Notes under the pieces: model-generated
Told to the model about the DNA's origin: nothing
Database searches by the model: none
The model's input: the letters and a program-made list of their open reading frames with translations, nothing else
NCBI RefSeq assembly: GCF_000384215.1
Contig: NZ_KB913032.1
Location: forward strand, 7,835,605 to 7,899,604
Reading direction: 5' to 3'
DNA length: 64,000 nt
Source of the DNA: Amycolatopsis alba DSM 44262
GTDB taxonomy: Bacteria > Actinomycetota > Actinomycetes > Mycobacteriales > Pseudonocardiaceae
In this document: positions 32,513 to 41,393 of the stretch, piece by piece
Position numbering within the stretch: position 1 is the stretch's first letter
Layout of the letters: each line of letters opens with the position of its first letter
Made by a program: the position numbers and the translations under genes

Positions 32513-34111
32513 CTACGTCTCAACAGATTGATTGTCGCGGGCGCCTATACTCCCGGACGCTACGTCGGCGGCGCCAGAATTCCGGGAGGTCTCGCGGCGA
32601 CTATTTCGGTAAGTGCTTCGCAGTTGGATATTGGTGTCGAAGTGACGCCGTTCGACGGCACTGAGCACGGTCTGCACTTTGCGTCCGGTCTGGTTTTCCG
32701 TCTTCCACAGTGCGCGCCCGCGGCGGTGGTTGGCCCATCCGGAAATTGCTAATCGTTCCTTCTCCGCCAGTGATAGCGCGTCGCCAAGTTCGGTAGCGAC
32801 ACGCGTTGTCTGCCCGAAGAGGACTCGTGTGCTGAACAGGCTGAGCATGTCGCGGGCGATCGACGCCGCCTGGGAGCCGGCGTCGCCGACGGTGAGGAAG
32901 TCTGCGGGTTTGTGCACGAGCGCGATCTGGATGATCTTGTGTTTGCGGGAGAGGCGCAGTTCGCTGTCGAAGGACATCAGTGCGCGGACTCCTAGGCGCA
33001 TCTGGCGCCATACCTCGTCGCGGACGACGATGCGGATCTCGCCGTCGTCCTGGAGGTCGGTGGCGATGGCCGACCATGATCCGAGGCAGGTCAGGGCGAC
33101 GGCGACTGCTTTGTCTCCGCGGCTGTCCAGCCGGGACAGGTCCATCGATTGCGCGGGGGCGTCCCAGTCGAGTTCCACGTTGGTCGCGGCGTCGAACATT
33201 CCGGCGAGCGGTCCGGAGACCAGGTTGTTCAGTGCGTCGGTGATGGGGCGCAAGTGGTCGAGGAACTGTCGCCGGTCGGCGAACCTGCTCTCGCGCCAGA
33301 GTTCGTCGGGAGGGTCGGCCAGGGCGCGGTGTACGTCGGGGATGGTGATCGGGCGGAGCCGGGTGTTGGCGTCCGCGGCGCCGACGGCGCGGCGCAACAC
33401 GGCGGCCAGGACGGCTTCGTCGGTCACGGTAGCGGCGTACCCTTGGGCTTCGGCGAGCGCGGTGAGCAGTTGTACCCAGCGGCCGAGGATCCAGGTGAGC
33501 TCGCTGCGCTGTCGCCTTGCGGTCCAGGTGTCCCAGCGCGCCGTGAGCGGGCCTAGGTCAAGAGCGTTCACGCGAGCCGGGCTGCCGGGGCCGAGCACGA
33601 TCGGCGTGGCTCCCAGTGCTTTCAGGACTGGCGTGTACTCGCCCTTCACGTCGCCGCTGATCAAGGTCTTGACGCCGAAGGGCATCATGCGCAGCATGGC
33701 GGCGACGACGGTGGAGCTCTTCCCGGTGCCAGGCTCGCCGAAGACGACGACGTTCGGGTTCGTGCACGTTCCGTTGAGGACGGCGTCGACGGGGTGAAAG
33801 TAGAAGGCTCCGCCGGCGGTGACGTCGTAGCCGATCCGCGCTCCGACAGCGGGCATTGGGCTGGACACCAGGAGCGGAAACACGCCTCCGACTTCGTGTG
33901 TGCTGGCCTGGTACACGGCGAGAGGCGGCGGTACAGGTGACCATCCGTGCCCTGGACGGCGGCGGCCGCGCCGGGGCGCGATCGCTCGATTGACCGCCTC
34001 ACGGCGCCGTGTGTGCTGCTGGTCGGGCCTTTTCACTACGGGGGGCGTGCCGAAGGTGGAGAGCAGGTCTCGCACCGACCGTTCGGAGGCTGCGTGATCG
34101 CGGGTCACCAC
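32513..34111 (-). CDS. VirB4-like conjugation ATPase
   Basis: 532 residues. Walker A V-F-G-E-P-G-T-G-K-S-S at ~124, followed by I-S-G-D-V-K-G-E-Y, N-A-L-D-L-G-P, then a Walker B region near I-R-I-V-V-R-D-E-V-W (~365) and Q-I-A-L-V-H-K-P-A-D-F. These are the VirB4/TraC order of motifs that energise channel assembly and transport. GTG start overlapping the preceding gene by 7 bases. The N-terminal VirB4 region is short; the preceding SCO6880-type protein probably supplies that part. Confidence 0.87.
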   Translation of the reverse strand: MVTRDHAASERSVRDLLSTFGTPPVVKRPDQQHTRRREAVNRAIAPRRGRRRPGHGWSPVPPPLAVYQASTHEVGGVFPLLVSSPMPAVGARIGYDVTAGGAFYFHPVDAVLNGTCTNPNVVVFGEPGTGKSSTVVAAMLRMMPFGVKTLISGDVKGEYTPVLKALGATPIVLGPGSPARVNALDLGPLTARWDTWTARRQRSELTWILGRWVQLLTALAEAQGYAATVTDEAVLAAVLRRAVGAADANTRLRPITIPDVHRALADPPDELWRESRFADRRQFLDHLRPITDALNNLVSGPLAGMFDAATNVELDWDAPAQSMDLSRLDSRGDKAVAVALTCLGSWSAIATDLQDDGEIRIVVRDEVWRQMRLGVRALMSFDSELRLSRKHKIIQIALVHKPADFLTVGDAGSQAASIARDMLSLFSTRVLFGQTTRVATELGDALSLAEKERLAISGWANHRRGRALWKTENQTGRKVQTVLSAVERRHFDTNIQLRSTYRNSRRETSRNSGAADVASGSIGARDNQSVET

Positions 34112-35604
34112 CCACCTCCGCGCAGCCTGGGCAGCCCGATGCCGAGCGGAAGAACTGCAGCGACGAACCCGGCATCCTGTGCGAGTTCCATGCGCAGCAG
34201 CCGAAATCGTCCCGCGATAGCACTTTCCAGCCGGGCTGCGTGGTCTTCGACCGGCCAGGTCGCGGGCACTGTGACCGCGGTCGTGACCGCGAACCGGACC
34301 ATGCCGTGGCCGGACGCGATCGCGTCCTCCTGGAGGCTCGCGCGCCGGGCTTCATGGCGGTCCTCGGCGCTGGCGGCGAATCCTTTGGATGCCTTCCAGT
34401 CCCGCATGACGCGCGTGCGGAATCGGGTGCCGCGCACGGCGCGATGCGCGCGGCCTGCGGGCATGATCTCGTAGTGCACAGCGAGACTGCGGCGTTCGCC
34501 TGGTGTCTTCACTGCGAGCAGGGAGCTGAGCGAGCCGAATGTCGTGCCGCGGTGTGGCATCAGTACCGCGTAAGACACGGTGGAGAAGCCATCGTGGTGA
34601 TAGGCCCGCGCGGACGGCACGGGTGCGTGGGCCGGCCCGGCGGCCGCCCACGGTAGCGCGGCCCTAGCGTCGCCCTGGTTGTGGCTCGCGTTCAGGATCG
34701 CCGCTGTCGCCGGGTTGAACCCAGTGCGGATCGCTTCGGCCAAGTGACCACCGGACAGCCAGCGAACGCTGTGGGCGCCGAGGGCGCGGAACCGTTCGTC
34801 GAGGCTGTCCAGGACGCGATAGAGCACGAGGGCACGGCCGTTGGCTCCGCCGCCTGCGGCGATGGCGGGCCGCCGGAGGGTGTCTTCGCGCCCGCTGATC
34901 GTCACGAAGATCTCGTGGCGCACCGAGGGCAGGCCGATGGTGCGGTCCAGTTCCCTGGTCGTCTCGGCCGCGAGTCGTGGCGCTGGTGTGATTTCGTTGC
35001 GTGCCCGCCAAGCGCGGTAGTCGGCGCCGTCGTCGGGGACGGTCCGCACGAGCAGCGACATGCGGTCGATGACTTCACGCTGTCCGAGGGCTTCGAGCAG
35101 GTTGCCCAGCCGCGCCGCCAGCAGCTCGCATTCGTGGTCCGACAGCATCCCCACTCCGGAGTGGGACAGGCGCGCTGTCGCGCCCCACCGTCCTTCGCCG
35201 GTGTCGTGGATCAGGCAGACACGTCCTTGGTCGCGCAGCGGTGGCCCGTCCGGGAATCGCACCCGGGCCAGCGTGCCGGGCAGGTCCGGCTCGTCGGGAT
35301 CGACCTGACCGGTGGTGGCGCGCGTTTGCCAGCGCGTCCAGCCGAAGGCGGCACCGACCTGGAACAGCAGCAGATGAGCGAGCCAGCGCGCGGCTGTCCG
35401 TCCGCGTACAGGCACAACGACCAGCGCCGCGAGCGGGCAGCTGACGCAGGCGATGACCAGTGACTTGGTGATCTCGCCTGCGGACAGGGTGATCACCACC
35501 GGCACGGCGAGCAGGACGCACGTGAGAGCCTGCGCCGGGGTGAGGCCGAGTATCCAGCCGTCGTGTTCGCGTCGTGACAGCCCCCGGTACACGCGGCTGG
35601 TCAT
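34105..35604 (-). CDS. SCO6880-type conjugal transfer protein
   Basis: 499 residues. Two hydrophobic segments near the N-terminus (~24-65, PrgI-like: A-L-T-C-V-L-L-A-V-P-V-V-I-T-L) are followed by a long soluble part lacking Walker motifs, with R-L-S-H-S-G-V-G-M-L-S and S-Y-A-V-L-M-P-H-R-G. In actinobacterial secretion operons this protein precedes the VirB4 ATPase and resembles a VirB3-VirB4-N-terminal fusion. ATG overlaps the upstream stop. Confidence 0.8.
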   Translation of the reverse strand: MTSRVYRGLSRREHDGWILGLTPAQALTCVLLAVPVVITLSAGEITKSLVIACVSCPLAALVVVPVRGRTAARWLAHLLLFQVGAAFGWTRWQTRATTGQVDPDEPDLPGTLARVRFPDGPPLRDQGRVCLIHDTGEGRWGATARLSHSGVGMLSDHECELLAARLGNLLEALGQREVIDRMSLLVRTVPDDGADYRAWRARNEITPAPRLAAETTRELDRTIGLPSVRHEIFVTISGREDTLRRPAIAAGGGANGRALVLYRVLDSLDERFRALGAHSVRWLSGGHLAEAIRTGFNPATAAILNASHNQGDARAALPWAAAGPAHAPVPSARAYHHDGFSTVSYAVLMPHRGTTFGSLSSLLAVKTPGERRSLAVHYEIMPAGRAHRAVRGTRFRTRVMRDWKASKGFAASAEDRHEARRASLQEDAIASGHGMVRFAVTTAVTVPATWPVEDHAARLESAIAGRFRLLRMELAQDAGFVAAVLPLGIGLPRLRGGGW

Positions 35605-36959
35605 TCGAGGACCTTCCCCGCGTTCGGGTCGCCGCCCTCGTCGTCGCTCCCGTCCTCGACCGCGATCTCGACGGCGGACGCGGCAGCCGCCTCAGGCAGC
35701 ACCCCGGCAGCCGCGTCCGCCGCCTCGGCTTCCGAGGGTTCGTCCCTGGTTCCGCCCCCTGGCTCGATGGTCTCGCCGGCGTCGATGTCCGGATCGGGCG
35801 TCGATGGGGAATCATTGTCCCCGGTGCTGATCGAGCCTTCGTCAGGTCCACTTCGGTCGGACTCGCTGTCGCTCTCTTCCGCCGCCGGGCTACCGGGATC
35901 GTCCGACTCGTCCGGATCGGCGTCGTCCGTGGCGGAGTCGAAGCGGTCGGTGTTCGCCGACTCCGAGTCGTCGGTGGTGCCGGTTTCATCGGCGTCGTCA
36001 GAACCGCCGAACAGTTTCTTCTTGGCCGCGTTGATGGCAGCTGAGTTCGCTTTGGCCCCTGGGCTGTCGGGCCCGTAGGAGTCCATCCCGGCATCGGAGA
36101 ACGCTCCGCGCACCGCCGCGCCGGCTTCGGTGTTGGGGTCGATAAAGGCGAACAGCTTGAACAGCACGAGCGGAACCCACACGGACATCCACAGGATCGC
36201 GATCCCGGCGAGCAGACCCGACAGCCCCTTCGCCTCACCGGTCGCTCCGACGCCGATCACCAGGACCACAGCGATGCCTGGCTTGATGAAGACGATCGCC
36301 AGTACCCAGCGCGTGCCGCGCCAGAACCACACGGCGGTCGTGTTCGCGATGAGCCCGGCCGCGATGATCGGCACGGTCGCCGTCAGCAGATAGATGGCGG
36401 CTTCGCGGAAGACCATCTCCATCGCGAAGCCCAGCACCGCGGGCACGAGGCCGAAGATCGCGGTCAGCCCGAGCACGACAGCTTTCACCGTGTCGGTTCC
36501 AGCGTCGACCAGACCCAGCACCTTCAGCGCGTCACTGAAGTTCCCCACGTGCAGGACATTCAAGATTCCGGTCGTGGCTCCGTCCGCCGCAGCGAGAAAT
36601 CCGGCGATGGCGCCGACGGTCACCGCCAAAGCAGCACCGTACTGGAAGGGTCCGGACATCACGCGGGTGAAACCGCGGCCTCCGCGCAAGACCGACACGG
36701 TGATCTGCCAGAAGAACAGGCCAAGCGCGATGACGCCCCCGAACCACAGCATCATCGGCCACAACATCCCGACAGGACCGTCGGTGGTCGACACCGTGAA
36801 CGTCGAGAGCCAGTCGACCAGCGTGAACGCTTCGCGCAGCAACCACAGTGCCGCGATCCAGATTCCCTGCATGGCTCCTTCGAAGACCGTGGACGCGAGA
36901 CCGCCGACCAGATCGCCGGCTGCCTGTCCCAGCCAGACGAAGATGTCTTCCGGAGTCAT
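35601..36959 (-). CDS. VirB6/TrbL-like channel protein with acidic tail
   Basis: 452 residues. About eight hydrophobic helices lie in residues 1-310 (W-I-A-A-L-W-L-L, P-M-M-L-W-F-G-G-V-I-A-L-G-L-F-F-W, A-L-A-V-T-V-G-A-I-A-G-F-L, A-I-Y-L-L-T-A-T-V-P-I-I-A-A-G). The last ~130 residues are Asp/Glu/Ser-rich and disordered. This fits a polytopic inner-channel component. Its start overlaps the upstream stop (ATGA) and its end overlaps the SCO6880-type start. Confidence 0.82.
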   Translation of the reverse strand: MTPEDIFVWLGQAAGDLVGGLASTVFEGAMQGIWIAALWLLREAFTLVDWLSTFTVSTTDGPVGMLWPMMLWFGGVIALGLFFWQITVSVLRGGRGFTRVMSGPFQYGAALAVTVGAIAGFLAAADGATTGILNVLHVGNFSDALKVLGLVDAGTDTVKAVVLGLTAIFGLVPAVLGFAMEMVFREAAIYLLTATVPIIAAGLIANTTAVWFWRGTRWVLAIVFIKPGIAVVLVIGVGATGEAKGLSGLLAGIAILWMSVWVPLVLFKLFAFIDPNTEAGAAVRGAFSDAGMDSYGPDSPGAKANSAAINAAKKKLFGGSDDADETGTTDDSESANTDRFDSATDDADPDESDDPGSPAAEESDSESDRSGPDEGSISTGDNDSPSTPDPDIDAGETIEPGGGTRDEPSEAEAADAAAGVLPEAAAASAVEIAVEDGSDDEGGDPNAGKVLE

Positions 36960-37807
36960 CGCGGAGCACCGCCAAGGCTGCGATAGCCAGCCTGTACGGA
37001 CTCGGTGCTCCCTGGCCAGGCGTTTGATGCCATCGCGGCTTGGTTGCCGGTGCTGATCCGCCAGGTGTCGCCGGTCCAGCGCATCGCTTGGCAGTCACCG
37101 ACTCCCATGGACCTGGACTGTCCTTTGTAGTCGAAGGTAAGGATTCCGAGCACACAGACGACGGCGTATCGACCTTGGTCTGTCGTTCCCTTGATTTGCC
37201 CGTGGGTCACGTCGTAGGTGACCGTCAAGCCGGGTTTCGACTCACCGGGCGCGATTCCGGCGCGCATGCGGAAGGTCTTCAGCAGGGTGTGCAGCCCCGT
37301 TCGGTCGACGACGGGAGCCCCGGATAGCGCGATATCGGCGTACGCCCGGTCGTAGACCGCCGGGTCTCCTCCTCGGAGGCCGATCTCGTCCGCTGCTTTC
37401 AGCTGGGCGAGGGCTCCCTCAGCTGTTCCCGGGAATCCACCGGGGATCCACGCTCCGGTCGTGTAGGTCGGTTCCGGGATCCGGAGTTCCGGCCCGGCCT
37501 GCGGGCTGAGCGGATGAGGTTGTGCCGCCTCTCCGGGCAGGCGCAGCATCGGGCGCAGCGCCAGTTTCTTCTGCGCCACAACGTCCCAGCCGGGTTCCGG
37601 GCTGGGCTCGGGCTCCAGTGTCGTGACTTTGCCAGGCGCAGAAGGGCGCCTGGGATCCGCTGGTGTTGGTGAGGTCGACCTGGAGTTCGCGATGACCAGC
37701 CCGGCGGCTAGCCCCACCGCGGACAGCAAACCCAGGAGGAGGGCGAGAATCATCATGCGAGCGCGGCGGGGGCGCCGATCGGCGTCATGGGTGAACATGT
37801 CGCTCAC
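36956..37807 (-). CDS. TcpC-like conjugal transfer protein
   Basis: 283 residues from a GTG at 37807 that overlaps the upstream stop (GTGA). One N-terminal transmembrane helix (I-L-A-L-L-L-G-L-L-S-A-V-G-L-A-A-G-L) then a Pro-rich linker and an extracytoplasmic domain with D-R-A-Y-A-D-I-A-L-S-G, Y-D-V-T-H-G-Q-I-K-G and W-T-G-D-T-W-R-I. The topology and position match the VirB8/TcpC-like bitopic component of Gram-positive conjugation channels. Family assignment is by architecture and context more than by motif. Confidence 0.7.
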   Translation of the reverse strand: MSDMFTHDADRRPRRARMMILALLLGLLSAVGLAAGLVIANSRSTSPTPADPRRPSAPGKVTTLEPEPSPEPGWDVVAQKKLALRPMLRLPGEAAQPHPLSPQAGPELRIPEPTYTTGAWIPGGFPGTAEGALAQLKAADEIGLRGGDPAVYDRAYADIALSGAPVVDRTGLHTLLKTFRMRAGIAPGESKPGLTVTYDVTHGQIKGTTDQGRYAVVCVLGILTFDYKGQSRSMGVGDCQAMRWTGDTWRISTGNQAAMASNAWPGSTESVQAGYRSLGGAPR

Positions 37808-38121
37808 CCCTTGGAGAATCCGTCGATCAGCGAGTAGCCGATCCCATACAGGATGGCTCCGCCGATGGCACAGAGCATCATGACCAGGCCCACCTTCCCC
37901 GCGCGGTGGTGGTCGACCCAGCGGCCGCCGGCCCAGACGGTGAGGCCGATGAAGAACGCCGCCATCAAAGCGACTCCTGCAGCCCACTTGACGTTGTTGA
38001 GGAGGCCGAGGATCGCCTTGGCGCCCGGTGGTTCCTCAGGAACAGGGTTGGGAAGAGGAGACGGACTAGGTGGTGGTGTCGGTTGCTGGTTCAGCCATTC
38101 CACGATGGTGTGGGCGTTCAT
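37804..38121 (-). CDS. small two-helix membrane protein of the transfer operon (pilin-like)
   Basis: 105 residues: a short N-terminal helix, a Pro-rich segment (P-T-P-P-P-S-P-S-P-L-P), then two transmembrane helices separated by a short basic loop (G-G-R-W-V-D-H-H-R-A-G-K). GGGAGG precedes the ATG at 38121. Size and topology match VirB2/TrbC-type pilin-like components, though no clear motif supports this. It overlaps its upstream neighbour by 56 bases. Confidence 0.65.
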   Translation of the reverse strand: MNAHTIVEWLNQQPTPPPSPSPLPNPVPEEPPGAKAILGLLNNVKWAAGVALMAAFFIGLTVWAGGRWVDHHRAGKVGLVMMLCAIGGAILYGIGYSLIDGFSKG

Positions 38122-39175
38122 GTGCGCGCCCTCCCTTGTCACGGGCCTGGTCTTTCGGACCGGGCGTACGGAGCCGGGAGGGCTTGTCGGTGGGTAGCAG
38201 TTCGAGCCGCCGCAGCATCGGGAGCGCGGCGGCGCGAACGCGGGAAGGTGTGACGTCGGCGGTCACACCGTGAGCGGCCAGCTCGGGATCGGGCCGAAGG
38301 AAGATGGCGTTGTCGAGAAGCTTCTGTACCCGTATTCCCGCAGTAGCCGTAACGGTGGCGGGCCATCGGCGAGCCCCCACCACCACCAACTGTGCCGGGG
38401 GTGCGATGGTGCCGAGCCGAGTCCAGGTCTCGAAGCGGGCGAGGACTTGTTCAGCGTGGGCCAGTGACGGGGCGCTCGGACGGACAGCGAGAATCGGAAC
38501 AGGGGCAGGGTTTCCTGCGTGCAGCCACGCCCCGGCACCCGCGAGAGGATGCGCGCCTACGCGCCAGGGGTCGTGGCCGATGTCGACAACCGTGACATCG
38601 ATCCTGCGCGGTCCTGGGCGCCAGAACCGCGGAGCGGGAAGCATTCCCGGTGCCAGGACCGGAAGAGTTGTCTCCGTCCGCGCCAGCAGGGCTTGGGCGC
38701 GCCAGGAGAACCGGATTCGGATTGCCGGGTGGGGGCCCGGCACCTGCGGGCCATCAACGGCCGAGGCTCGCGCCAAGCCGGATCGATTCGGGTCGGCGGT
38801 GTCGATCATCAGCACGGACTGGCCCGCCAGCTGCAACGCATCGGCGACGGTCGCGGCCGTAACACTGGCTCCGGCGCCGGGCGACGCGGCGAGCACGGGG
38901 ACCACGCGCCCGAACTCCGTCCAGTCGACGGCCAGGGCCTGCGATAACGCGCCTTGCCAGACAGTCGCGGCTACCGCGCGCGCCGTCGCCTCGGCGACCA
39001 GGGAACCACGGTCTGCTCCATGAGCCGTCTGCGACTCCTGCGGGCCGTTCTGGCCTGCCGCCCGGCCTCGGACCAGGATCTCCGCGTCGACGGCCGCTTG
39101 GAGGTCGGGCTGACTTTGGACGCCTTCAGCAGGGCGGCGCGCGGGTGGCCCGTCCGGCGGTCGCTGTCGGTTCAC
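38066..39175 (-). CDS. ParA/MinD-like protein with degenerate P-loop
   Basis: 369 residues. Residues ~93-130 form a SIMIBI-type strand-loop-helix: V-L-A-A-S-P-G-A-G-A-S-V-T-A...V-L-M-I-D-T-A-D-P. The loop keeps the Gly-rich shape but lacks the Walker lysine. Later D-V-T-V-V-D-I-G-H-D-P resembles a Walker B strand. It is the first gene of the minus-strand transfer operon and overlaps the pilin-like gene by 56 bases. A localisation or scaffold role without ATP turnover is the likely reading. Confidence 0.65.
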   Translation of the reverse strand: MNRQRPPDGPPARRPAEGVQSQPDLQAAVDAEILVRGRAAGQNGPQESQTAHGADRGSLVAEATARAVAATVWQGALSQALAVDWTEFGRVVPVLAASPGAGASVTAATVADALQLAGQSVLMIDTADPNRSGLARASAVDGPQVPGPHPAIRIRFSWRAQALLARTETTLPVLAPGMLPAPRFWRPGPRRIDVTVVDIGHDPWRVGAHPLAGAGAWLHAGNPAPVPILAVRPSAPSLAHAEQVLARFETWTRLGTIAPPAQLVVVGARRWPATVTATAGIRVQKLLDNAIFLRPDPELAAHGVTADVTPSRVRAAALPMLRRLELLPTDKPSRLRTPGPKDQARDKGGRAHERPHHRGMAEPATDTTT

Positions 39176-39384
39176 AGTTCCGCCTCCTCTCCAGCTGGGA
39201 CCTGCCGACGGCCCGGACGGGTTGTCGGCGACGAGATCCGGTGGAGAGTGACCGGACCCGCCTGGGCGATCGCCCAGGCGGGGTAACTTTTCGCGAGACG
39301 ACGCACGCCGCCGGTACGGGAACCAGCGACAGAAAGTCCCGGTCGACGCCAGGACGAGCGCACATCAACCAGAACTAGATCGTC

Positions 39385-39446
39385 TCACTTTGTTGACTAT
39401 TCTGCCTCAACAGTAGGCGATCAGTCGAAATTGTCAACTAAAGTGA
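39385..39446. promoter_or_regulatory. divergent promoter/operator, transfer operon and XRE regulator
   Basis: TCACTTTGTTGAC (39385-39397) and GTCAACTAAAGTGA (39433-39446) form an inverted repeat differing by one base in length. The right arm contains a minus-strand -35 TTGACA (39437-39432) with TACTGT (39415-39410) 16 bases on. The left arm contains TTGACT (39393-39398), a -35 for the plus-strand regulator, with a poorer -10. A repressor on this dyad would block both directions. The full 39176-39504 interval holds no gene. Confidence 0.6.
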
Positions 39447-39522
39447 GCATCTGAGACGACCGGTCGGCACGAGGGACGATCGCCTGAGTACGGTGTGCAC
39501 CTAAATGAAAGGGGGAATGTCG

Positions 39523-40161
39523 ATGGCCGACGACGCGAACGCGACACGGGCCGAGGAGCTCAACGACGAACCCGCCGAGTCGCCACTGCCGCTGCGTACA
39601 CGGGCAGCGCAAATTGAGCTGACGAGCACGCTGCTGTCGCTGGACACGCTGGCGGAGCGCCTGTCGCACCTGATCGACAACGAGTCGTTCTGCTACCTGC
39701 GGCGCGGCGAGCTTGTGTTCGACCCGGAAGTGATTGCCGAGAAGCCGCGCGGCTTGAAGCAGAAGCGGATCTATCCCCCGAAGATCGCGTCATGGGTCGA
39801 ACAGCGCACCGGGACGTCGAGCTTCAGCAGAACGATGATCTATAACTACGCCGCCGGAAAGGCCCGGAACCTGCGCGCTCCTGTAGCGCTCGCGCTGGCC
39901 GCCTTCTGGCGCATCGACGCCCGCCTCCTGGACCCCTCCGTTCCTGCAAGCCAACTCGAGGACCTGCTGGACGATCCCAACGAGCTCGACGATCTGAATC
40001 GGCGGACCTACGAGCTGATGAACAAGATCGGGTTCACCGGAGTCCGTCCCCGCGAGGTCGAGACGCTCGGACAGGACGACGTCGTGCACCGCAGGGCTTT
40101 CCTGGAGATCCTGCAAGCCATCGACCGTAGCCGATCCTCTGATCAGCCGCCGTCTTCGTGA
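39523..40161 (+). CDS. XRE-like transcriptional regulator
   Basis: 212 residues from the ATG at 39523, which best fits the AAAGGGGGA site (ATGs also at 39505 and 39517). An HTH-like region lies at ~25-125 (L-A-E-R-L-S-H-L-I-D..., K-I-A-S-W-V-E-Q-R-T-G-T-S-S-F-S-R-T-M-I-Y-N-Y-A-A-G-K-A), as in actinobacterial XRE proteins found beside ImmA-type peptidases. It is transcribed away from the transfer operon across a symmetric operator and overlaps the following convergent gene by 19 bases. Probably the switch for conjugation and for its own gene. Confidence 0.75.
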   Translation: MADDANATRAEELNDEPAESPLPLRTRAAQIELTSTLLSLDTLAERLSHLIDNESFCYLRRGELVFDPEVIAEKPRGLKQKRIYPPKIASWVEQRTGTSSFSRTMIYNYAAGKARNLRAPVALALAAFWRIDARLLDPSVPASQLEDLLDDPNELDDLNRRTYELMNKIGFTGVRPREVETLGQDDVVHRRAFLEILQAIDRSRSSDQPPSS

Positions 40162-41393
40162 ACGGAGCCACCGCGGCGGAGCGGTGGCCGACTGGCACAG
40201 GTCATCGGCGGCATCTCCCGGTAGCCGCGTCGGCGCACGCGCTCCATGATCTCCGTGACCGCGTCGTCGGTCCACGCCTGCGCCACCTCGGCTATCCAGT
40301 CGAGTTCCCGTCGTTCGTCCGCCATCAGCATGGTGGGTTGTGGCGCAGGATCGACGCTCTGCGCGGGCGCCGCCGCGTCCAGTCCGTTCTCGAACGCGGC
40401 CAAGGCACCCCGCAGTTCCGCCGCGGCGGTCACTCGCGCCCCTCTTCTGGCGCCCAGTCGCCGCTCCGCGATCACGATGGCGATCATGTGTTGCAGCGCC
40501 GGGTGGACATAGCTTCGCAGCAGAAGCCACGCGTCGAAGACCTGGACAATCTGTCTGCGGAAATCGGACTCGTCTAGGCCGTTATACAGCCCTGACTGCG
40601 ACCAGACCGGACGAAGGCGTTCCCAGAGGCACTTGATCGACTCCGTGCGCCTCCTCGCCCTGGACTCGTCGATCCGGCGTACTGCCGACGCGAACCCTGA
40701 ACCCGCCGCGAACAGGACAGCCCCGCACGCTTCGGCAAGAAGTGTGAAGCCCGGATTCCGGATCACCTGCTCAGAGCGAACGAGTGTGTCCAGCAGCGTG
40801 ATCGCCTTCCACACCAGACCGATCAGCCCGACCCCCATGCCCAGAACCGCAAGAAAGATCCCGAACCGCACGACCATGTCTGTGCCGCGGGAGATTCGCC
40901 AAGCTCCCCGGATGAACGCCACAATCCACGTGATCATGAACACCAGGTAGATCAGCGTGAACGCCAGCGACGCCGGCTGCCGAGCGGAGATCCCGAACAG
41001 CGGATCAGCCGGCCCGGACGACACGTACAACGCGGCGAGAGCACCAGCGCATCCAGCGAACAGAGCACCAGTTGTCCGCATCCGGACCGTCGTCATGGTC
41101 ACCGCGCGCAGGAAGCCCGCCATGCAGACCATGGCGGCCATGGTGACGAGGCAGTGAATCAGGTACGTGAAGTGCGGCAATCCCGTGCACTGGTCGCCCC
41201 AGCGCATCGTGGCCGGGGCGCCGGCCACAAGCGAGACTCCACTGAACAGCAGCCCGCCCGCGAGGTAGTCGCGGCTGAGTGCGGAAGGTACATGCCGGTC
41301 GGAGATCAGCTTGCGCACGCACTCACCGAGAGCGACCAGCGCGGCGAAATATGCCACTGCACTGTGGAGGTCAAACACCGTACTGATACCCAT
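40143..41393 (-). CDS. MAB_1171c-type membrane protein
   Basis: 416 residues. Seven or so transmembrane helices in residues 1-235 (F-D-L-H-S-A-V-A-Y-F-A-A-L-V-A-L, L-I-H-C-L-V-T-M-A-A-M-V-C-M-A-G-F, L-I-Y-L-V-F-M-I-T-W-I-V-A-F, F-L-A-V-L-G-M-G-V-G-L-I-G-L-V) and a helical cytosolic C-terminal half (R-R-I-D-E-S-R-A-R-R-R-T-E-S, L-W-E-R-L-R-P-V-W). This layout and its ImmA/XRE neighbours match proteins annotated as MAB_1171c-family putative transporters; real function unknown. The ATG at 41393 lies inside the end of the peptidase gene, so the two are coupled. Confidence 0.75.
   Translation of the reverse strand: MGISTVFDLHSAVAYFAALVALGECVRKLISDRHVPSALSRDYLAGGLLFSGVSLVAGAPATMRWGDQCTGLPHFTYLIHCLVTMAAMVCMAGFLRAVTMTTVRMRTTGALFAGCAGALAALYVSSGPADPLFGISARQPASLAFTLIYLVFMITWIVAFIRGAWRISRGTDMVVRFGIFLAVLGMGVGLIGLVWKAITLLDTLVRSEQVIRNPGFTLLAEACGAVLFAAGSGFASAVRRIDESRARRRTESIKCLWERLRPVWSQSGLYNGLDESDFRRQIVQVFDAWLLLRSYVHPALQHMIAIVIAERRLGARRGARVTAAAELRGALAAFENGLDAAAPAQSVDPAPQPTMLMADERRELDWIAEVAQAWTDDAVTEIMERVRRRGYREMPPMTCASRPPLRRGGSVHEDGG

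Larger units (their letters stand above)
21748..39175. mobile_element. conjugative transfer module (relaxase plus type IV secretion operon)
   Basis: A MobF relaxase converges on a minus-strand operon with VirB4, VirD4, VirB6-like, TcpC-like, SCO6880-type and NlpC/P60 components. Most genes overlap or abut. This is the conjugation core of an integrative conjugative element or plasmid. Confidence 0.85.

Noticed and set aside
40340..41157. Plus-strand frames opposite the MAB_1171c-type gene
   Set aside because: No ribosome sites or family features; the minus strand encodes clear membrane helices.
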